64,000 bases of DNA from contig NZ_JAEVHL010000007.1 in NCBI RefSeq assembly GCF_016803395.1, positions 23,469 through 87,468 of the forward strand, given 5' to 3'. Shown piece after piece: positions 53,920 to 64,000 of the stretch. The stretch's first letter is position 1, and the number at the start of each line of letters is the position of its first letter. The notes under the pieces were generated by a model. It saw only the letters and a list, made by a program, of their open reading frames with translations. It was not told the DNA's origin and searched no databases. The DNA is from Micromonospora tarensis. Its GTDB lineage: Bacteria; Actinomycetota; Actinomycetes; Mycobacteriales; Micromonosporaceae. The position numbers were made by a program, and so were the translations under genes.

Positions 53920-55710
53920 GTGTCGAAAACAGTGTATGTATCACTCTCGCGACGACTGATAGCTTGTATAGCGGTCGTTGCTCTGGCTACTGTTGGAACC
54001 GTACTCTGCCTTTCTGCGCCGGCCTCAGCGGCGGTCTCGAAAGCGTTTGCTATCGGTATCTGGGGCCCAAACGAACAGCGAGTATTGGCACCGCAAGGCA
54101 CGACGGATGGTTCGCGGGTAGGCGTTGTTCCCTACGTTCCTGACGGCAATGCCGCAGCCGATTCGCAGCGGTGGAAGTTCCAGTTCACTAGCACGCTGCC
54201 ATATACGCCGCCGCGACACATGTACCAGATAATCCATGTGAAGACCGGGCTCTGCCTCGGTATGACTGGTACTGGAGGGCCCGAAGTCCAATTGCGCAGT
54301 TGTACAGCATCGGGCGTATCGCGGTCGTGGTATACCGCACCACCGAAATATGGCGAAGGCTTCTGGCTTATCAACAATGAACGTGGACGGTGTCTGGATG
54401 GACTAAAGTCAGATGGCATTGCCGTAGTCGATACCTGCTACAACCTTCCGTCGGGAAACTGGCCCGGCGAGCATTGGATTTTGCGGACCGGACCTTTCGA
54501 GTGCGCAACCCCGGGCACCGTTCTCTGTACACGCCCGAGCCAGCCGGTCCATGGTCTCATGGATACATGGCAACAACCCGCGATCACCTATAGCGGTACA
54601 ACTGCCAGCAGCATGATTAATTCAGTCGACTGGAAAACGCTCGACAGTCAGGGCATCGACAGTCGACTGGACGGCTTCGAGTTCGGCTGGGAATCATTGT
54701 ATTCTGGAGGGCTAGCCGAAGACAATGCGTACTGGGTCGAGTATGACGGCGTTTCGTACGAATACTATAACCTTTCGGGAATGCCTGGAGCGTCCGACGC
54801 GGACGGGCGTGCGCATACCTATATGGTTATGCCCGGCGAAAACTCTCAACTTGCGCTATACATTGATTTCAACTTCGCCGCGAATACCACGAAGGCGGAA
54901 AGTACTCGCATTGGTGAGAGTAGCGGAGGGCTTTACGCCCAGACAATCGAAGCGGCATCGTTCGCGGGCTCGTTCGAGCATCGGATGCAAATGCTGGATG
55001 GTAATCATGTCTGGCGACGGCCCTGGGTAGCGGAGACTTCGACCCGTGAAATTTACCCCTGCGGCGCGCCTCGTAACGCGCCAGCTACGGGAGGCCCTAA
55101 CACGCCACCCCGATGCCTCGACGCTACGGCTGTCGCCAAGGCGGGAACAAATCCTGCAACGGTCGACTACTTCAAATTAAGCAAGCCGTCATTACAAAGT
55201 GCACAAAATCCTCCTTCCTCCGCGAGGGGAATCGAGGTGGGCGACATCTACAATGGCGTCGACCAACGCCTGCTAGCAGAATGTATGGCTTCCGATCCTA
55301 GTCGATGCATGAACAGTGTTCCGGGTCTGGCAGAATGCATCGCTGCGCACTCGGTGTGCAACACGACAGCAAAGCAGGCACGTGGTGGTCGCCATGGAGT
55401 TAGCAAGACAACAATCACCGAGCAGCAGGCGCTTGCCCTCACGCGAAAATCGGTAGTCGTGCCAGTCGGTAGTCTGCTGGCTAGTGTCAAAGCGCGCACG
55501 ATTCCAGCCCAAGCCTACGTTAATGCGCGAGGTGTCTCTGCCCTTTCGGGAGCTGAGGGGGACGTGATTCTTGTTTCAGGAGCCGGGCCGGTGCAAGGAT
55601 TACTTGGACGTCAGACCGGGCTATACCACGGATACAGGCTGGCATTTGATTCTGCGAGTGGATCCCTACTTCACGCCTGTCTCGGCGCGACCTGCTCAGA
55701 TATCTCATGA
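53920..55710 (+). CDS. Secreted protein with ricin B-type lectin-like domain
   Basis: The protein is 596 aa from a GTG at 53920, with CCGGAGG about 11 bases upstream. A Sec signal peptide is clear: basic start, CIAVVALATVGTVLCLSA, and a cleavage site at APASA. Residues about 45-200 contain ricin-lectin-like repeats (MYQIIHVKTGLCLGMTG and FWLINNERGRCLDGLKSDG, with Q-x-W-like positions). The C-terminal 400 residues have several cysteines and no domain I recognise. The gene is more AT-rich than its surroundings, suggesting transfer. A carbohydrate-binding exported effector is plausible but unproven. Confidence 0.75.
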   Translation: MSKTVYVSLSRRLIACIAVVALATVGTVLCLSAPASAAVSKAFAIGIWGPNEQRVLAPQGTTDGSRVGVVPYVPDGNAAADSQRWKFQFTSTLPYTPPRHMYQIIHVKTGLCLGMTGTGGPEVQLRSCTASGVSRSWYTAPPKYGEGFWLINNERGRCLDGLKSDGIAVVDTCYNLPSGNWPGEHWILRTGPFECATPGTVLCTRPSQPVHGLMDTWQQPAITYSGTTASSMINSVDWKTLDSQGIDSRLDGFEFGWESLYSGGLAEDNAYWVEYDGVSYEYYNLSGMPGASDADGRAHTYMVMPGENSQLALYIDFNFAANTTKAESTRIGESSGGLYAQTIEAASFAGSFEHRMQMLDGNHVWRRPWVAETSTREIYPCGAPRNAPATGGPNTPPRCLDATAVAKAGTNPATVDYFKLSKPSLQSAQNPPSSARGIEVGDIYNGVDQRLLAECMASDPSRCMNSVPGLAECIAAHSVCNTTAKQARGGRHGVSKTTITEQQALALTRKSVVVPVGSLLASVKARTIPAQAYVNARGVSALSGAEGDVILVSGAGPVQGLLGRQTGLYHGYRLAFDSASGSLLHACLGATCSDIS

Positions 55711-56011
55711 CGCTCCCCAGCAGTGTACAGCCACTTGTTGTGCACGAGGGTTGAAGGACCAAAAGGATAGGGATGACCAACCGTCTGATTTCCCGTTCGA
55801 GGTTTGTTTCCATAACCGAGTGGGACGATATTCCGGCTACCAAATAGCGTTTGGTGAATCTGCGAGGTCAAAGATCTGTACGTGCCTGGGATCCAAAACT
55901 TGACGGCTAACAACGGCGCCAGCTCAATTGCAACACGACCTGTCTCCGAAAAGTTAGCCCTGCGGTCAGCAATGGCTCCGTTCATCCCGCGAGTCGCAAT
56001 CTAAGGAGATA
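55711..56011. other. AT-richer intergenic region
   Basis: These 301 bp lie between two secreted-protein genes and contain no supported frame. AAGGAG at the end serves the next gene. The composition matches the island, so this is original spacer rather than a decayed gene. Confidence 0.4.
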
Positions 56012-57280
56012 GTGCACCTCGTGAACCTACGCTCAATATTGACGATCGTCGGCTCTGTAGCAATGGTCATAACAAGCGCACTTCCTGTTCAAGCCGCAGG
56101 AAGCGATCAGGCCCGTGGATCCTTGGCCTATTCTAACCGTCCACTCTCAGGCGGGCCACCGTCTCTTCAACACTTCAGCAACTCCGGTAGCGAGTTAAAA
56201 GTTCGAATGGATCAGCGCGCCTGGCTGGAAAAGGTTACTAACACTGACCCCGTTGATCTTCGGCAAGAATGTCGCGATCACGCCACAGAAGCGGGTGCAA
56301 CACCAAAGGGCTGGCTGCGGGACCGGATGCTTCAGTGCTTTAAGGCACGCAAGTATGTCTCAGCGAGAGGCATAGACGGCGAACCTTGGGGTGAGATTTC
56401 CTGGGACATGTGGGTACTCGGCTACGCTAACCACGGAGTACGACAGGTCGACTACCTGATCAGCATGGAGAATGTCAGCTACTTCTCGGTTCCCGGGAAG
56501 ACGGTGAACTGGCCACAGACACAGTTCGACATCACCTTCCACGGCTGCTCCGACGCAATGACCTGTCCCAGCCAAGTCGATCTCAAAGACACCGTCGCCG
56601 GCTGGATGGCCCGGCCTAGCAGATCCCTAACTTTCTCATCAAGCAATAACGTTGGTTCTGGGCTCGACTTTAGGGTGCCGGCCTGGCTCATCATGGACCA
56701 CCGAACCATTCCAGCCGCGAGCGACAACCTGCTGCCTTCCATGCAAGCGGGCATGTTCGAATCAAAAATCAGGTTCGACTCTGCCGGGCGAACAGTCGTG
56801 GGGCGAGACTACGGGTCAGTCTTCACGGACGCGCCCCTAATCTACATGCTGTCGCTCAGCGAGGACGCGGTCAAGCAAAGTGCCAGACACATATATGACG
56901 CCCTGAATCATCCCCAGCGGACTTTCCCCAGTTGGCTTGGGAAGACAGTGCCAGGGGGAAGCATGCAAGATCCTCTTACCCGCCTCACGGACCAGCAGAA
57001 GATTCTTGAGAACCGCAACGAGTCTATCAAGGTGTGCAAGGACATCTGGGGCGACAATTACGCACAAGGCGGTTTGCAGTGCGACGAATTCCCCTTTGCA
57101 TCAACCTATCAGGGCGGCAAGTACGGGCCGGCCAGCAACGGCGGATATCTCCGCTTCTCTGCCAGGCCCATCCCAGGTGATGACAACAATGCAGGCGGGG
57201 GTTCCCGCCTCGGCCAGAAATTTTACTGGGAGAACAGGATTCTGGACGGTGAAGCGTTCTACGTTCGGATAGATCCTTAA
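56012..57280 (+). CDS. Secreted NucA/NucB-type deoxyribonuclease
   Basis: The protein is 422 aa. The start is GTG 56012 or GTG 56021, both near AAGGAG. A signal peptide (LTIVGSVAMVITSALPVQAA) follows. A middle region of about 270 residues is unassigned. The C-terminus is a NucA/NucB nuclease domain: QCDEFPFASTYQGGKYGPAS, RPIPGDDNNAGGGSRLGQ and FYWENRILDGEAFYVRI, with the catalytic D-E and N positions present. Such enzymes are extracellular DNases or toxin tips. A small gene follows directly and may give immunity. The AT-rich composition suggests acquisition. Confidence 0.8.
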   Translation: MHLVNLRSILTIVGSVAMVITSALPVQAAGSDQARGSLAYSNRPLSGGPPSLQHFSNSGSELKVRMDQRAWLEKVTNTDPVDLRQECRDHATEAGATPKGWLRDRMLQCFKARKYVSARGIDGEPWGEISWDMWVLGYANHGVRQVDYLISMENVSYFSVPGKTVNWPQTQFDITFHGCSDAMTCPSQVDLKDTVAGWMARPSRSLTFSSSNNVGSGLDFRVPAWLIMDHRTIPAASDNLLPSMQAGMFESKIRFDSAGRTVVGRDYGSVFTDAPLIYMLSLSEDAVKQSARHIYDALNHPQRTFPSWLGKTVPGGSMQDPLTRLTDQQKILENRNESIKVCKDIWGDNYAQGGLQCDEFPFASTYQGGKYGPASNGGYLRFSARPIPGDDNNAGGGSRLGQKFYWENRILDGEAFYVRIDP

Positions 57281-57337
57281 GCACCGGGCGGCGCGGGCCC
57301 CGCGGCTCGCGCCGCCACTCGGACAGGAGCGGCAAGC

Positions 57338-57792
57338 ATGCAGCCAAAGATCGTCGCTCAGACAAGGGCCACAATCCTGCCCCTCTACCGGTACTTCGGG
57401 CTTCGCGACTGGCTGGTAGAGCCTCATATTGAAGAGACTCAAACTCTTTTAGAATCCGCCCGGGAAACAGTGGTTGCCTCGGATGGATTTCAACTCGTTG
57501 TCCACTGCGAGCAAAGCGAGGAATCGGTGCAGGTGATCTGCCAATTCTGGAGGCAGCGGCCCCCAGAGGTGGACGGACAAGCGCAAGGTGTCCGTGAGAT
57601 TATCCTGTCATCACCGAGCGGGGAAATCTTCATCGACCAGCCAACGATGCTGGCGGTCGACTTAACCCCCCATCACAAGTTTGAGCCTGGGCTGATCGGT
57701 GTCCGCGTGATGTGGCGGGGGCGGCGCGGCCAAGGGCTGTCGCGTGCGACCGGCCCACTGCAGCATAGCGGCGAGACATATAACCTTCAGCT

Positions 57793-57805
<13 letters not shown>
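57338..57805 (+). CDS. Small cytosolic protein, possible immunity partner of the DNase
   Basis: The protein is 155 aa; its ATG follows AGGAG. There is no signal peptide. It reads QPKIVAQTRATILPLYRYFG, then VASDGFQLVVHCEQSEESVQ and FIDQPTMLAVDLTPHHKF, with acidic patches and no known domain. It starts 57 bp after the nuclease gene on the same strand. A small acidic cytosolic protein directly after a DNase gene is the usual place for an immunity gene; that is the whole basis of the suggestion. Confidence 0.6.
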
Positions 57806-59690
<1,885 letters not shown>

Positions 59691-59696
59691 CCCGTC

Positions 59697-59870
59697 GTGC
59701 ACTTCACCGACCCCGAGTACGGCACCTGCGACGGCATACACAGTCCGGTCGAATACCAGCAGCTCTTCATCGGCGAAGACCCAGTCAAGGTGAGGCAGCA
59801 GGCCGAGGCGTGGGCGCGGAAGCAGCCGTTGCCACCAGCGGAGCCGGTGGAACCGCCCAGATTTGGCTGA
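59697..59870 (+). CDS. Very small hypothetical ORF
   Basis: A GTG at 59697 opens a 57-aa frame, HFTDPEYGTCDGIHSPVEYQ, ending PVEPPRFG at 59870. It has coding-like composition (Glu/Lys/Gln helix followed by a Pro-rich end) but no ribosome site. It is divergent from the ThiF-like relic by a few bases and may be part of the same decayed locus. Confidence 0.35.
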   Translation: MHFTDPEYGTCDGIHSPVEYQQLFIGEDPVKVRQQAEAWARKQPLPPAEPVEPPRFG

Positions 59871-60221
59871 CCAGCGCAGGCAACGGTCTCCGCCTTTCGA
59901 CGGCTGTGGTCGGCAATGCCGGTCAGTTGACGCCAACCGTGCTGTTAAGGGTTTCGTCCACGACAAACTACGGCCTACGAGATCCTGGAATCTGGGTCAA
60001 GCGTCCGTTCCAGCCTCACCGATCGTCGCAACAACAACGTCCAAGTCGCGCACGACTTCGCAGCAGCGCTGGTACCGAGCAGCTCGCGGTGCGAGCCGCG
60101 CCAGCCGAAGCCGTCGCCGACCGGTCGAGTCCGCCCCGACCTCGGCACGGAGCGAGCGGCCTACGCGAACTGTTGGCGCACGCTCAACCGGACACCCGTG
60201 GGAATCCGTAGACTTCCCCTC
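59871..60221. other. Intergenic stretch before the HNH gene
   Basis: No gene is supported in these 351 bp. Apparent frames on both strands are shadows or extensions of the flanking genes, and no repeat or hairpin stands out. Confidence 0.35.
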
Positions 60222-60716
60222 GTGACGGTCCGACCTCACCTCCAGGAGTGGCTGCGCCGAGAGCTGCTGTTGGAGGCTGGCCACCGATGTGCCATTCCGG
60301 CCTGCCGCCAATGGCCGGTGCAAATCGCCCATATCAAGTCCCGCGCACAGTCTGCGGACGACAGCTTTGACAACCTGATCGTTCTCTGCTCGCGATGTCA
60401 TGATCTGTATGATCGGTATCAAGCGATCAGGCCTATTGAGATGCGTGCGTATAAGCGGAACCTTGAGGTCCTCGGCGAAGAAACAGGGAGCGTGCGGCGT
60501 CGGTTTCACGATCTTGAACTTTGGCAGTTGCTGGAGCTGTACGGTTTCCCCTGGCCTGCCGCGCGGCGCGTTTCCCGGGACCAGGACGGAGTGTTTGTTC
60601 TCCCGGGCGGCTGCGGCAAGACTTACATCTTCATGGCGATGCAGTCGATTTATAGGCGCCACCGTTTGTCGCTAACCCATAGGGTGGTGCCGCCGAGCCC
60701 TGGGAGCCGGTTGTGA
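60222..60716 (+). CDS. HNH-type nuclease-like protein
   Basis: The protein is 164 aa from GTG 60222 (a GTG at 60198 is also possible). A zinc-binding HNH core is visible: GHRCAIPACRQWPVQIAHIK (C-x4-C, H-I), then DNLIVLCSRCHDLYDRYQAI (N, C-x2-C-H). The C-terminal 80 residues are helical and then basic. HNH proteins of this type are restriction-like or mobile-element nucleases. It stands alone between a decayed region and the integrase. No partner methylase is adjacent. Confidence 0.75.
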   Translation: MTVRPHLQEWLRRELLLEAGHRCAIPACRQWPVQIAHIKSRAQSADDSFDNLIVLCSRCHDLYDRYQAIRPIEMRAYKRNLEVLGEETGSVRRRFHDLELWQLLELYGFPWPAARRVSRDQDGVFVLPGGCGKTYIFMAMQSIYRRHRLSLTHRVVPPSPGSRL

Positions 60717-61082
60717 CCGGTGGCCATCAATCGGACCGGTAGCAGACGGATGGCGGTGGACCCTCGGGACTCACCGTCGTTCGGGCGAGTTAGGTCATAA
60801 GCCTGGCGGTCCGCGATGTCGGCGTCTCCTTGAGGGGCCGCGCCAGCGCCTCGTACACCTTGCCGCTGCAACGGAGACCGATCGTCTCCGATCGGTGGAA
60901 CCTCGGAGTCGCCGGAGTGCGGGGGACCACAGGGCCCATTTGCGACAAAGACCGGTCGTCTCCGACCGGCGGAACACCAGGTGGATGCGCTGGCTGGGCC
61001 GCTGTGGTTCTAGCCAGACGGGACGACCTCGAACGAATGCCGAACTGGATCGTGGCGATCTATAGCATCACCATCCTCGTCA
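60717..61082. other. Region between HNH gene and integrase, carrying two hairpins
   Basis: These 366 bp contain no supported gene. They are downstream of the integrase on its strand, where the attachment site of such elements can lie, but no tRNA or obvious att core is visible. Two related hairpins (60877-60896 and 60951-60970) are listed separately. Confidence 0.4.
60877..60970. repeat. Pair of related covarying hairpins
   Basis: ACCGATCG-TCTC-CGATCGGT (60877-60896) and ACCGGTCG-TCTC-CGACCGGC (60951-60970) start 74 bp apart. The loops are identical, and the arms differ by A to G matched with T to C, which keeps the pairing. Both are followed by GGAAC. Selection on the structure is implied: a regulatory RNA element, a protein-binding site or a CRISPR-like relic. 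Confidence 0.5.
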
Positions 61083-62990
61083 TCAGGGACGAGTGCCGAG
61101 AACGGACGGCTGTGCGGCATGGCGTCCTCGGTGGCGGGGGAGTAGTTCGGCGGCGGCTTCGGCTTTGGCGCGTTCGACGTCGAGTTCGGCGATGACCGAG
61201 GTGTAGACGTCGGTCATGGCGGCGGAGGAGTGGCCGAGGAGTTCCTGGATGTCTTTGAGGTCGGCGCCGGCGGCTTTGAGGTAGGTGGCGGCGCAGTGCC
61301 GTAGGTCGTGTAGCCGGATCGGGGGTAGGTCGGCGTCGCGGACGAGGTTTTCGAAGCGGTCGGTGACGGCGTTGGGGTGCCAGGGCTTCCCGTCGGGTTG
61401 GACGAAGAACAGTCCGGTGTCGGGCCAGGTGTGGCCGGCGGCGAGTTTCCACTGGGCTCGGCGGGCGTGGTGGGCGCGCAGGACGACGCGGGTGATGCTG
61501 GCCATGGCCATGATCCGGTTGCCGGACTCGGACTTGACCTTCTTGATCACTGGCGTGTAGCCGTGGGTGGCCATCTGTTGGGTGACGCTGATCAGGCAGT
61601 TGTCGAGGTCGACGGCGGTGTCGGTGAGTCCGACGGCCTCGCCGCGGCGTAGGCCGCGGTGCAGGATGAGCGCGAACAGTGGGTAGAGGGCGATGTCGTG
61701 CTCTTCGGCGTGGTCGAGGAACGCGCCGGCCTGCTGGGGTGTCCACACCATGACCGGGCTGGGTCGCTCGCCGGTGTCGCGCCACCGTTGTACGGCTTTG
61801 GTGGTCCATACCCGGGCTTTGGGGCGTACGCCGGAGGGCAGTTCGATGTGGGCGGCGGGGTTGAAGTCGATGAGCCGGTTGTTGCCGCGGCGGATGGCGT
61901 CGTTGAGTGCCTTGCGCAGGGTGGCGCGGATGCGGTGCATGCTGGCCGGTTTGGTGGTGCGTAGGCCGCGGACGCTGGCGCGGATGGCGGGGTCGTCGCT
62001 CTGGCGGGCGATCTCGATGGCGGTGCTGCCCTCAGCGATGGCGGCAAACATGGCCTCGACGTGCTCCACCCGTAGTTTCACCAGGGCGATGGCGCCGAGG
62101 TGCGGGACCAGGTGGACGCGGATGTGCGACTCGTAGGCCAGCAGGGTGTTGGGTTGGACGCTGCTGAGGCTGCGGCGGGATGCCAGCCACGAGTGCAGGT
62201 ATTCGCCGACGGTGGTCGTGACGGTGGCGGGCAGTCCGGCGCGGACCCGTCGGGCGATGGTGTCGCGGTCCGGCAGGGGTGCGCCGCAGGGGACGGCGAG
62301 GAGCATGTCGGCGATCTCGGCGGCGACGGCTGGGTCGTCACTGGCGAGGGCGAGTAGAGCTTTGGCGTGGTCGCGCTCGCTGGCGGCGGCACCGCGGGTG
62401 TCGAAAGTGCTGCGGCGTAGTTGACGGCGCGCCTGGTCGGGGTGGGTGGGCAGTTCGAGCTGGTAGGCCCACCGGCCGTGGTTGGGGTTCCACACTCCGT
62501 TTGCCTGGCGAAGCCGGGGGCAGCGGTTGCCGAGTTTGCGGCCCTCGCCGTCCCGGCAGGAACAGCGTTTGAACTCGGACCCTTTCGGCCGCCTCAGGTG
62601 CGTCTCTCCGGTTGGGCGTGCGGCAGTAGGCGGCTGCGGGTTCGGTCGAGGGTGATCCGGGATTGCCTCTGTGCCTGGGACTTGGTCGTGTTCCGGCACT
62701 GGTGCCTGCGAATCGCCATGGTGGTTGGACGTTACCTGCAAGGCGTGGAGGATGGCCGCAACCGGCACCCGGTAGTGGCCGCCGAATCGGAGCACCGGGA
62801 CCGGAAACTGGTCGCGCTTGGCCAGGTCATACGCGAGTGAACGCGAGAACCTCATGATACGCGCGGTCGTCGCTAGATCGGTCACCATGCCCAAGGCCGC
62901 GATCCGCTCGCCAGTCCATATGTCGTCTGCGACATCGCCGTCAGACCCGGTCGGCGATGTCGGGCTGGAGCCATGTTCGAAAGTCTTCAT
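61083..62990 (-). CDS. Tyrosine recombinase/integrase with fused N-terminal excisionase-like HTH
   Basis: The protein is 635 aa. Residues about 35-85 are an AlpA/excisionase-like winged HTH ([36 protein letters not shown]). A Pro-rich linker follows, then a zinc-like [15 protein letters not shown] and the integrase with core-binding domain ([20 protein letters not shown]). The catalytic set is [15 protein letters not shown] (R), [18 protein letters not shown] (H-x-x-R) and [15 protein letters not shown] (H ... Tyr). It integrates and possibly also excises its element. Usual actinomycete elements encode xis separately, so the fusion is unusual. A second integrase lies 140 bp upstream in the same orientation. 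Confidence 0.85.
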   Translation of the reverse strand: MKTFEHGSSPTSPTGSDGDVADDIWTGERIAALGMVTDLATTARIMRFSRSLAYDLAKRDQFPVPVLRFGGHYRVPVAAILHALQVTSNHHGDSQAPVPEHDQVPGTEAIPDHPRPNPQPPTAARPTGETHLRRPKGSEFKRCSCRDGEGRKLGNRCPRLRQANGVWNPNHGRWAYQLELPTHPDQARRQLRRSTFDTRGAAASERDHAKALLALASDDPAVAAEIADMLLAVPCGAPLPDRDTIARRVRAGLPATVTTTVGEYLHSWLASRRSLSSVQPNTLLAYESHIRVHLVPHLGAIALVKLRVEHVEAMFAAIAEGSTAIEIARQSDDPAIRASVRGLRTTKPASMHRIRATLRKALNDAIRRGNNRLIDFNPAAHIELPSGVRPKARVWTTKAVQRWRDTGERPSPVMVWTPQQAGAFLDHAEEHDIALYPLFALILHRGLRRGEAVGLTDTAVDLDNCLISVTQQMATHGYTPVIKKVKSESGNRIMAMASITRVVLRAHHARRAQWKLAAGHTWPDTGLFFVQPDGKPWHPNAVTDRFENLVRDADLPPIRLHDLRHCAATYLKAAGADLKDIQELLGHSSAAMTDVYTSVIAELDVERAKAEAAAELLPRHRGRHAAQPSVLGTRP

Positions 62991-63129
62991 CGCAGAGCGG
63001 TCCGTTCAGCAGCTAGGAAGAAACGACGTCCGGTTCGGATGAGGCGAGGTCAAGATGCAGGGCCGCTACCCATCCATGGGCTGGGACTGCCTGCGAGACC
63101 AAGCGCGCTCTTGTTATTTGGCGGAATGG

Positions 63130-63999
63130 TTAGGCTGCCCGACGCCGGTCTCGGATTCTTTTGGCTACGGCGTCGGCGGCTTCTTGGTGGAGTTGCTTGT
63201 TGACGCTTTGGTAGGTGTCGCGGGTGAGGGTGGTGGTGGAGTGGCCGAGTTGTTCGGAGACGACTTTGATGTCGACGCCAGCGTTGAGGGCGATGGTGGC
63301 GGCGCTGTGGCGTAGGTCGTGGAGTCGGATGGGTGGTAGTCCGGCTTTGCGGACGTGCCGGCTGAAGCGTTGGGTGACGGAGTCGGGGTGCCAGGCGTGG
63401 CCGTCTTGGCGGACGAAGAACAGGCCGGTGTTGGGCCAGGCGGGGCCGGCGGCGTGTTGCCACGTGGCGCGTAGCGCTTTGTAGGCGATGAGGATGTTGA
63501 CGGTGTCGTCGTCGAGGGCGATCTCTCGGTTGCCGGCCTTGCTTTTCGGGGGTTTCTCGACGGGGGTGTAGCCGTGGGTGGTGATTTGGTGGTTGATGGT
63601 GGTTTCTCGTCGGTGGAGGCGGACCTCGCTGTCGCGTAGTCCGCAGGCCTCGCCGCGGCGGGGTCCGCGGAAGGCCATGTAGTGCCACATTGGATGCAGG
63701 TCGGGGCAGTGGATCGCGGCGTAGTCGAGGAACTGGATGACCTGATCGTCGGTCCATACCATCACCGGTCCTGGGAGCTTGCCGTCCTTCTTCCACTGCT
63801 GGACTCGCTCGTCTTCCCACACGATTGGCTTGGGCCGGTTGCCGCGAATCTTGACCAAGTTGGCCGGGTTGTAGCCGGGCAGTAGTTCGTCGGCGCGAGC
63901 GTCGTTGAGGGCCTTGCGCAGGCAGGCGCGGATGTTCAGGCAGGTATTGGGGCCGGTCGGTCGCTTGCCGGCGACGGATTCTCGAACGGCGACGTCCGG
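63130..63999 (-). CDS. Second tyrosine recombinase/integrase, N-terminus outside the window
   Basis: The frame is open from the right edge to the stop at 63130 (289 codons visible). It starts mid-domain (DVAVRESVAGKRPTGPNTCL) and continues with YNPANLVKIRGNRPKPIVWE. Catalytic motifs are FRGPRRGEACGLR (R), [18 protein letters not shown] (H-x-x-R) and LGHSTTTLTRDTYQSV (H ... Tyr). It is related to but clearly distinct from the neighbouring integrase and lacks its tail. Two integrases in tandem indicate successive insertions at one spot. The true start is beyond 64000. Confidence 0.85.
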   Translation of the reverse strand, partial: PDVAVRESVAGKRPTGPNTCLNIRACLRKALNDARADELLPGYNPANLVKIRGNRPKPIVWEDERVQQWKKDGKLPGPVMVWTDDQVIQFLDYAAIHCPDLHPMWHYMAFRGPRRGEACGLRDSEVRLHRRETTINHQITTHGYTPVEKPPKSKAGNREIALDDDTVNILIAYKALRATWQHAAGPAWPNTGLFFVRQDGHAWHPDSVTQRFSRHVRKAGLPPIRLHDLRHSAATIALNAGVDIKVVSEQLGHSTTTLTRDTYQSVNKQLHQEAADAVAKRIRDRRRAA

Positions 64000-64000
64000 A

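Noticed and set aside
60877..60970. Two similar repeats with a 74-bp period, resembling a CRISPR mini-array
   Set aside because: Only two units, the repeats are not identical, and no cas gene is in the window. The covarying stems fit a structural element better.
63085..63130. Possible tRNA attachment site between the two integrases
   Set aside because: A short stretch (TTTGGCGGAATGGTTAGGC) vaguely recalls a tRNA 5' half, but no cloverleaf can be folded.

Overview
The window is high-GC DNA with strong G/C third-position bias, frequent GTG starts and GTGA/ATGA gene overlaps. It looks like accessory chromosomal DNA of an actinomycete. The DUF6244-like protein, the TPR-type regulators and the integrases suggest Micromonosporaceae, probably Micromonospora-like; this is inferred from family resemblance only. 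Most genes fall in small cargo operons (defence, restriction, toxin-immunity, an unassigned sugar pathway) separated by decayed genes and transposase relics. Two tyrosine integrases close the right end.

Left part, 1-17.3 kb: a minus-strand group holds a lipoprotein (cut by the window edge), a TPR/zinc-ribbon protein, a GNAT, a GPP34-domain protein, and an acetamidase/formamidase coupled to an APC permease. Facing it are an XRE/TPR regulator and an EamA exporter. Next come a RibD-like reductase coupled to an HTH-SLOG protein and, divergently, a tightly overlapped seven-gene sugar cassette: epimerase, HprK-like P-loop protein, GT2, APH-type kinase, two GT-B enzymes and a histidine phosphatase with a broken 3' end.

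17.4-19.5 kb is a polymorphic-toxin locus: a DUF6244-like carrier, a CdiA-CT-like tRNase domain and a SitI3-type immunity protein. The tRNase domain has no proper start codon. It lies in the -1 frame of the carrier, entered exactly at a GGGAAAC heptamer that abuts the carrier stop and precedes a perfect 8-bp hairpin, which is the architecture of programmed -1 frameshifting. The 5' half of a tRNA-Arg(CCT) gene follows.

19.9-46 kb is a defence island. It contains a HigB toxin with an XRE-ImmA antitoxin; a three-gene CBASS (patatin effector, CD-NTase, E2-only protein; type II-short architecture); a DUF4365-NTPase-TPR gene with one frameshift; a trio of GHKL/MORC-like ATPase, Mrr-helicase and an unknown protein; and a composite restriction locus with Vsr, a C5-cytosine methylase, DUF4259, an Eco29kI-family GIY-YIG endonuclease, a second GHKL ATPase, a PD-(D/E)XK protein and a Z1 helicase-like protein.

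46-64 kb holds a helicase-PLD-zinc-ribbon fusion, relics of IS110, IS630 and IS5, a broken GNAT, and an AT-richer stretch (about 53.8-57.8 kb) with two large secreted proteins: a ricin-lectin protein and a NucA/NucB DNase. After these come a broken ThiF-like gene, an HNH protein, a pair of covarying hairpins, and the two integrases, of which the second runs off the right edge.
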